Below, piece by piece: positions 4,062-7,122 of a stretch of 7,122 nt of DNA. The position numbers and the translations under genes are program-made. The stretch covers positions 1 through 7,122 of the forward strand of contig CAKPGD010000056.1 in assembly GCA_934154515.1 (NCBI GenBank), written 5' to 3'. The notes beneath the pieces were generated by a model that was given only the letters and a program-made list of their open reading frames with translations, was not told the DNA's origin and ran no database searches. Source of the DNA: an uncultured Clostridia bacterium (GTDB taxonomy: Bacteria > Bacillota > Clostridia > TANB77 > CAG-508). The number at the start of each line of letters is the position of its first letter. Position 1 is the first letter of the stretch.

Positions 4062-5426
4062 CTAGCCTTTAATTTTTTCTATTATTTTTTCTTTAATTTG
4101 ATTTTTTAAATTAATTGAATACAAGTCATGTAATATAAATACTTTATCTATTCCTTCTAATTTTAATTTATCAACTAAAGTTATTTCATCTCTTTGATAT
4201 ACTATTTTTTCTTTATCTATTCCTGCTATTTGAAGCCTTACATATGTGTCTAAATATCTTGCTCCTGCTGTTAATACTTGCTTTATTGAATCGTCATTTA
4301 AAAATTCATAATCTGTATCATAATGCCAAGCTATATTCTCTGAAGAGTTTGCCGCTTCGTGAAGGTCGTCTAGTATTACAATTACTGCTTTGTTACCCTT
4401 TTCTTTTCTTACATAATCAAATGCTCTTGAACAAGCAATTGGATTCATTCCTTTTGCAAGCTGTGTAATTACTTCTATATTTTTAACTTTTTCTTTGCTG
4501 TATCTTGTATCAACTATTTTTTGTTTTTTTAGTACTGGATTTATTTTTTCTCTATCTAGCCCAAATTCTTTTAACACTGCAATTGTAGCAAGCATATTAT
4601 AAATATTTATTATATTATTATTTATTAAGTCATATTTTTCTTCTTTAGTATCTTTTACTGTCATTTGCATATTTTCTAAATCTATATTTGTTACTTCATA
4701 ATCAATTTTTGGAGATTTAAAATCACAATTTACGCAATGAGCTCTTCCTATATGATTATATCTTACAAAATCATATTCTAATTTGCTATCACATTTAGGA
4801 CATACTGTAATATCTCTTACTATATTTTCACATTTATCTGTGTCTGTATCTATTCTGTCTATTCCAAAATAAACTCTTTTATTTTCTGGGGCTAAATTAC
4901 TTACTATTAAGTCGTCTCCATTTAAGACAAGTTTTGTTTCTTTTGGAATGTTATTTGTTAAAATATTTGATATAAATTCCGTATGCGCGTTTCTTTTTAA
5001 AGAATCTCTAAATAAGTTAGTGCATACTAAATATGTTGGTGTTATATATTTATAAACCTTTACAGCACTTCTTTCATCTATTTCAAATACTGCTAACTTT
5101 TTACTTTGTCTACCTCTTAAATCAGCACCTTGTATTAATGTAGACGCAATTCCTGAGTTTACATTTGAACCTAAATGATTATCTATGAAATTATATCCAT
5201 TTTCTCTTAAGCAGTCTTCTATCATATTGCATACTGTTGTCTTTCCATTAGTTCCAGTTACTGCTATTATTGTTTCTGGTTTATCTATTCTTCCTAAAAA
5301 ATCCGGACATAAAGTTACTGCAAGCTTTCCTGGAAAATACGTTGCATCTCTTCTTATTATTTTTAATGCTATTCTTGCAAGTTTAGCTAAGTATAATGTT
5401 ATATAAAATCTTAAATTTTTTTTCAT
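4062..5426 (-). CDS. murT: MurT-like Mur ligase (lipid II isoglutaminyl synthase ligase subunit), divergent
   Basis: This 454-residue protein has the MurT plan. The N-terminus has YLAKLARIALKIIRRDATYFPG (12-33, in two halves), then the ATP-binding loop TGTNGKTT (57-64), EIDERSA (115-121), TNLFRDSL (136-143), an LVLNGDD turn (166-172), a four-cysteine zinc ribbon typical of MurT (CPKC 209-212 and CVNC 231-234) and the C-terminal DUF1727 domain. MurT activates the alpha-carboxyl of D-Glu in lipid II with ATP so that GatD-derived ammonia can make D-isoglutamine. In this protein the DUF1727 part is altered: the family NPAGMN-type segment reads KGMNPIAC (325-332) and the NDNxADGRDxSW segment reads DDLHEAANSSENIAW (353-367), so the Asp that completes the GatD triad is not obvious. 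ATG at 5426; AAAGGGG and AGGGAA lie 4-18 bases upstream. It is first in the cluster, with promoter at 5510-5538. Confidence 0.88.
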   Translation of the reverse strand: MKKNLRFYITLYLAKLARIALKIIRRDATYFPGKLAVTLCPDFLGRIDKPETIIAVTGTNGKTTVCNMIEDCLRENGYNFIDNHLGSNVNSGIASTLIQGADLRGRQSKKLAVFEIDERSAVKVYKYITPTYLVCTNLFRDSLKRNAHTEFISNILTNNIPKETKLVLNGDDLIVSNLAPENKRVYFGIDRIDTDTDKCENIVRDITVCPKCDSKLEYDFVRYNHIGRAHCVNCDFKSPKIDYEVTNIDLENMQMTVKDTKEEKYDLINNNIINIYNMLATIAVLKEFGLDREKINPVLKKQKIVDTRYSKEKVKNIEVITQLAKGMNPIACSRAFDYVRKEKGNKAVIVILDDLHEAANSSENIAWHYDTDYEFLNDDSIKQVLTAGARYLDTYVRLQIAGIDKEKIVYQRDEITLVDKLKLEGIDKVFILHDLYSINLKNQIKEKIIEKIKG

Positions 5427-5509
5427 ACTATTCCCTACCCCTTTGTTTATTTTTATATAAAATTTAAAATAATTTTTATATATAATTTAGTTGCTCGTAT
5501 TTTTTCTTT

Positions 5510-5538
5510 ATTTTATCAATTGTTTTTGATATAGTCAA
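5510..5538 (-). promoter_or_regulatory. Sigma-A type promoter for murT, with overlapping direct repeat
   Basis: On the minus strand TTGACT (5533-5538) and TAAAAT (5510-5515) are 17 bases apart, giving a leader of about 75 bases. The 10-base sequence TCAATTGTTT (plus strand) occurs at 5516-5525 and 5535-5544, 19 bases apart, each with a CAATTG palindrome; one copy sits in the spacer and the other overlaps the -35 box, so it could be an operator. Confidence 0.75.
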
Positions 5539-5577
5539 TTGTTTAGAAATTTTTATTTATATTTTCACTTATATTTT

Positions 5578-5606
5578 TTAACTTCTTATTTTTTAATAAA
5601 TTTAAT
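5578..5606 (+). promoter_or_regulatory. Possible promoter for the polysaccharide deacetylase
   Basis: TTAACT (5578-5583) and TTTAAT (5601-5606) are 17 bases apart on the plus strand, which would give a start near 5613 and a short leader. Both boxes are imperfect and the region is very AT-rich, so this is only the best candidate. Confidence 0.3.
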
Positions 5607-5626
5607 TTCTTTGAATATTATTTATT

Positions 5627-5640
5627 AGGTGATTTATTTG
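5627..5640 (+). promoter_or_regulatory. Ribosome binding site that favours a TTG start
   Basis: AGGTGA at 5627-5632 lies five bases before TTG at 5638-5640, a normal distance. The alternative in-frame GTG at 5629-5631 lies inside this ribosome binding site and has no purine-rich sequence before it. TTG at 5638 is therefore the better start. Confidence 0.65.
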
Positions 5641-6447
5641 AAATATTTATTTATACATAAAAAAACAATTATAATTTTTTTAGCTATTCTTACTTTTATT
5701 AGCCTATTTGCTACTTTTTATAATGTATTTGCTAAAAAAGATATTTGCAGCGAAAATTACGTTTTTTCTATTCCCACTACAAGTGATTTTGAAATTGTAA
5801 CAGACCTCCAATATAAATTAGATAATATATATAAATCCGATGAAAAAGTTGCTTTTCTTACTTTCGATGATGGTCCTACTAAAATTGCCACTCCAAAAAT
5901 ATTGGATATTTTAAAAGAAAATGATATAAAGGCTAGTTTTTTTGTTATTGGTTACAGAGTAAAAGAATTCCCTAATATAGTTAGAAGAGCTTATGAAGAA
6001 GGCAATTTTATTGCAAATCATGGGTATTCTCATAGAAATAATAAATTATATAAGAGTAAAGAAAGTTTTATTGACGAAATTTTAAGTACAGATGAAGCTA
6101 TTTCTGAAGCTATTGATGTTAAAAATTATCATTCTCATGTTTTTAGATTTCCTAATGGTTCAAAAGGAACTTCTTATTCAAGCATTAAAAAGAAATCTAA
6201 ACAATATTTAGAAGAAATTGGCTATTGCTATGTTGACTGGAATGCTTTAAACAATGATTCAATTCATAAATATTCTAGTAGTCAACTTCTATCTAATTTG
6301 AAAAAAAGTTGTAATGGTAAAAACAGTTTAGTAGTTTTAATGCACGATACGCAGGATGTTAGTAAGTCTTATGAGGCTTTAGAGGCTTCTATTAAGTATT
6401 TAAAAGAACAAGGCTATACTTTTAAGACATTTGAGGATTTGTTGTAA
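5638..6447 (+). CDS. Membrane-anchored polysaccharide deacetylase (NodB domain)
   Basis: With the TTG start this is 269 residues; an in-frame GTG at 5629 would add three. Residues about 8-33 form a hydrophobic segment after two lysines (HKKTIIIFLAILTFI), a signal anchor or signal peptide, so the enzyme acts outside the membrane. The NodB fold follows with all motifs: TFDDGP (75-80) with catalytic base Asp77 and metal-binding Asp78, NHGYSH (127-132) with metal ligands His128 and His132, RFPNGS (170-175), VDWN (199-202), and LMHD (235-238) with His236. It should remove N- or O-acetyl groups from peptidoglycan or another surface polymer using a divalent metal; peptidoglycan GlcNAc deacetylase is likely but not proven. 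It is divergent from murT, consistent with an envelope neighbourhood, and ends in a terminator shared with the toxin gene on the other strand. Confidence 0.92.
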   Translation: MKYLFIHKKTIIIFLAILTFISLFATFYNVFAKKDICSENYVFSIPTTSDFEIVTDLQYKLDNIYKSDEKVAFLTFDDGPTKIATPKILDILKENDIKASFFVIGYRVKEFPNIVRRAYEEGNFIANHGYSHRNNKLYKSKESFIDEILSTDEAISEAIDVKNYHSHVFRFPNGSKGTSYSSIKKKSKQYLEEIGYCYVDWNALNNDSIHKYSSSQLLSNLKKSCNGKNSLVVLMHDTQDVSKSYEALEASIKYLKEQGYTFKTFEDLL

Positions 6448-6464
6448 TACATTACAGCAAAATC

Positions 6465-6501
6465 AAAAAGATTACTTTAAATTTCTTAAGTAATCTTTTT
6501 T
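6465..6501. terminator. Bidirectional terminator between deacetylase and ToxN-like gene
   Basis: A 13-bp perfect inverted repeat (AAAAAGATTACTT at 6465-6477 with AAGTAATCTTTTT at 6488-6500) with a 10-base loop lies 17 bases after the deacetylase stop and 8 bases after the toxin stop on the other strand. The plus side ends in a run of six T and the minus side in TTTTTGATTTT, so it can serve both convergent genes. Confidence 0.85.
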
Positions 6502-6508
6502 GACATTT

Positions 6509-6991
6509 TTATTTTACATATTCCTTAAATTTTTCTTCTAACAGCATAAAGTTACATGTTCTATCAACTATATTTTTACTTAAATAACCTTTTCGATACA
6601 TTTTTTGAAAATATTCTATTTTTTTAAATAACTTTGCTCTGTGATTATTTAGATATGTTAACTGTTCTTCTAATAGTTTTTTATACTTTGCATCTGTAAT
6701 AGTTGGTAATACTTCTGTAAGTTCTTCTATAGGTGTTGGTATCATGTTATTTATATTTATTACACCTAATTTTCCATCATTTATCTTGTAAATATCTATC
6801 GCTTTAGGATTTATGTTTATATGTTTTGGTTTTGGTGAAGCAAGTGGTGCAAAATAATTATAATTATTATATGTATACACAATTCCTATATATGGTCTTG
6901 TTAAAGTCTTATTATATGCTACATTTTTATCAAATTGTCTCAAATAATTAATGTATTTATCATCTATATAATATATTTTTAATTTATTCAT
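6509..6991 (-). CDS. toxN: Type III toxin-antitoxin system endoribonuclease, ToxN/AbiQ family
   Basis: This 160-residue protein matches ToxN/AbiQ toxins, RNases that cut cellular and phage RNA and are held inactive by their own repeat RNA. Seen: KIYYIDDKYINYLRQFD (5-21), then RPYIGIVY (32-39), the family core YFAPLASPKPKH (46-57) whose Ser-Pro-Lys motif lies in the active site and RNA-binding groove, GVININNMIP (76-85) and a helical C-terminal half with KLLEEQLTYLNNH (105-117). Length is close to the usual 165-190. ATG at 6991 follows AAGGAG (6999-7004) at seven bases. Directly upstream on the same strand are a hairpin terminator and 36-nt tandem repeats, the expected antitoxin. Such modules act in plasmid stability and abortive phage defence. 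No clear codon-use difference from neighbours by eye. The toxin is intact in the window. Confidence 0.93.
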   Translation of the reverse strand: MNKLKIYYIDDKYINYLRQFDKNVAYNKTLTRPYIGIVYTYNNYNYFAPLASPKPKHININPKAIDIYKINDGKLGVININNMIPTPIEELTEVLPTITDAKYKKLLEEQLTYLNNHRAKLFKKIEYFQKMYRKGYLSKNIVDRTCNFMLLEEKFKEYVK

Positions 6992-7017
6992 AGTTCAACT
7001 CCTTGTATATTAACAAA

Positions 7018-7044
7018 TGTATGACAATCAAAGATTGTCATACA
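7018..7044 (-). terminator. Attenuating terminator between antitoxin RNA and ToxN-like gene
   Basis: A perfect 12-bp inverted repeat (7018-7029 with 7033-7044; arm TGTATGACAATC) has a 3-base loop. On the minus strand the stem is followed by TTTGTTAAT, a weak U-tract, then the toxin ribosome binding site. This is the arrangement known in type III systems: most transcripts stop after the antitoxin repeats and a minority read through into the toxin, keeping antitoxin in excess. Confidence 0.85.
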
Positions 7045-7046
7045 GC

Positions 7047-7122
7047 TTTTTTAAGTTCCTACTTTGGCAAGGATATTCCTACTTTTTTAAGTTCCTACTT
7101 TGGCAAGGATATTCCTACTTTT
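7047..7122 (-). ncRNA. toxI: Type III antitoxin RNA: 36-nt tandem repeats (ToxI-like), truncated by the window edge
   Basis: Two identical 36-base units (7047-7082 and 7083-7118) and four bases of a third are seen; the array continues past the right edge. On the transcribed minus strand each unit starts GTAGGAATATCC, continues TTGCCAAAGTAGGAAC and ends TTAAAAAA. The 36-base period matches known ToxI antitoxins, and the A-run is where ToxN-type enzymes cut the precursor into units. Within a unit AAGT and ACTT can form a stem with loop AGGA, and that loop can pair with UCCT upstream (7070-7073), giving a pseudoknot. The promoter and total copy number lie outside the window. The call rests on repeat, position before the terminator, and the adjacent toxin. 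Confidence 0.9.

Noticed and set aside
3724..5406. Plus-strand open frames opposite the GatD homologue and MurT
   Set aside because: Antisense shadows with low-complexity hydrophobic composition and no translation signals.
7047..7122. CRISPR array
   Set aside because: The 36-base units are contiguous with no spacers between them, and the neighbouring gene is a ToxN-type toxin, so a type III antitoxin is the right reading.

Overview
The window is AT-rich DNA from a low-GC Gram-positive bacterium (Bacillota, most likely a gut-type or uncultured clostridial lineage). This rests on the base composition, strong AGGAGG-type ribosome binding sites, TTGACT-N17-TAAAAT promoters, a MurT/GatD pair, half-size TauE/SafE genes, and a pseudopilin with the 'ITLIALVIT' start common in clostridia. 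All tryptophans I checked are TGG and all stops are TAA or TAG, so the standard bacterial code fits.

Layout. Almost everything is on the minus strand; only the polysaccharide deacetylase is on plus. From left to right: (1) 1-115, the N-terminus of a type IV pilin-like protein running off the left edge, with a long leader and a strong promoter at 264-292. (2) 529-2645, a minus-strand cluster transcribed right to left: cysteine desulfurase, two half-size TauE/SafE (TSUP) membrane proteins, then a 48-residue membrane microprotein, closed by a strong hairpin at 469-507. The theme is sulfur: the desulfurase mobilises sulfur from cysteine and the TSUP pair probably moves a sulfur-containing or organic anion. 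(3) 2889-5426, a cell-envelope cluster: MurT, a GatD homologue and a 111-residue single-pass membrane protein of unknown family with its own promoter and a WalR-like box. (4) 5638-6447, a membrane-anchored NodB-type polysaccharide deacetylase, divergent from murT. (5) 6509-7122, a type III toxin-antitoxin module: a ToxN/AbiQ-family endoribonuclease preceded by a hairpin terminator and a 36-nt tandem-repeat antitoxin RNA that runs off the right edge.

Most notable points. The GatD homologue keeps the family scaffold but lacks the catalytic cysteine and histidine of the glutaminase, and the part of MurT that normally supplies the third triad residue is also rewritten. The pair therefore looks like a coordinated loss of glutamine hydrolysis, perhaps with a new role. 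The right-hand module is a clear ToxIN-type system with a visible RNA pseudoknot possibility in each repeat. Two exact matches to the WalR pattern (TGTWAH-N5-TGTWAH) sit at the promoters of two envelope-associated genes.
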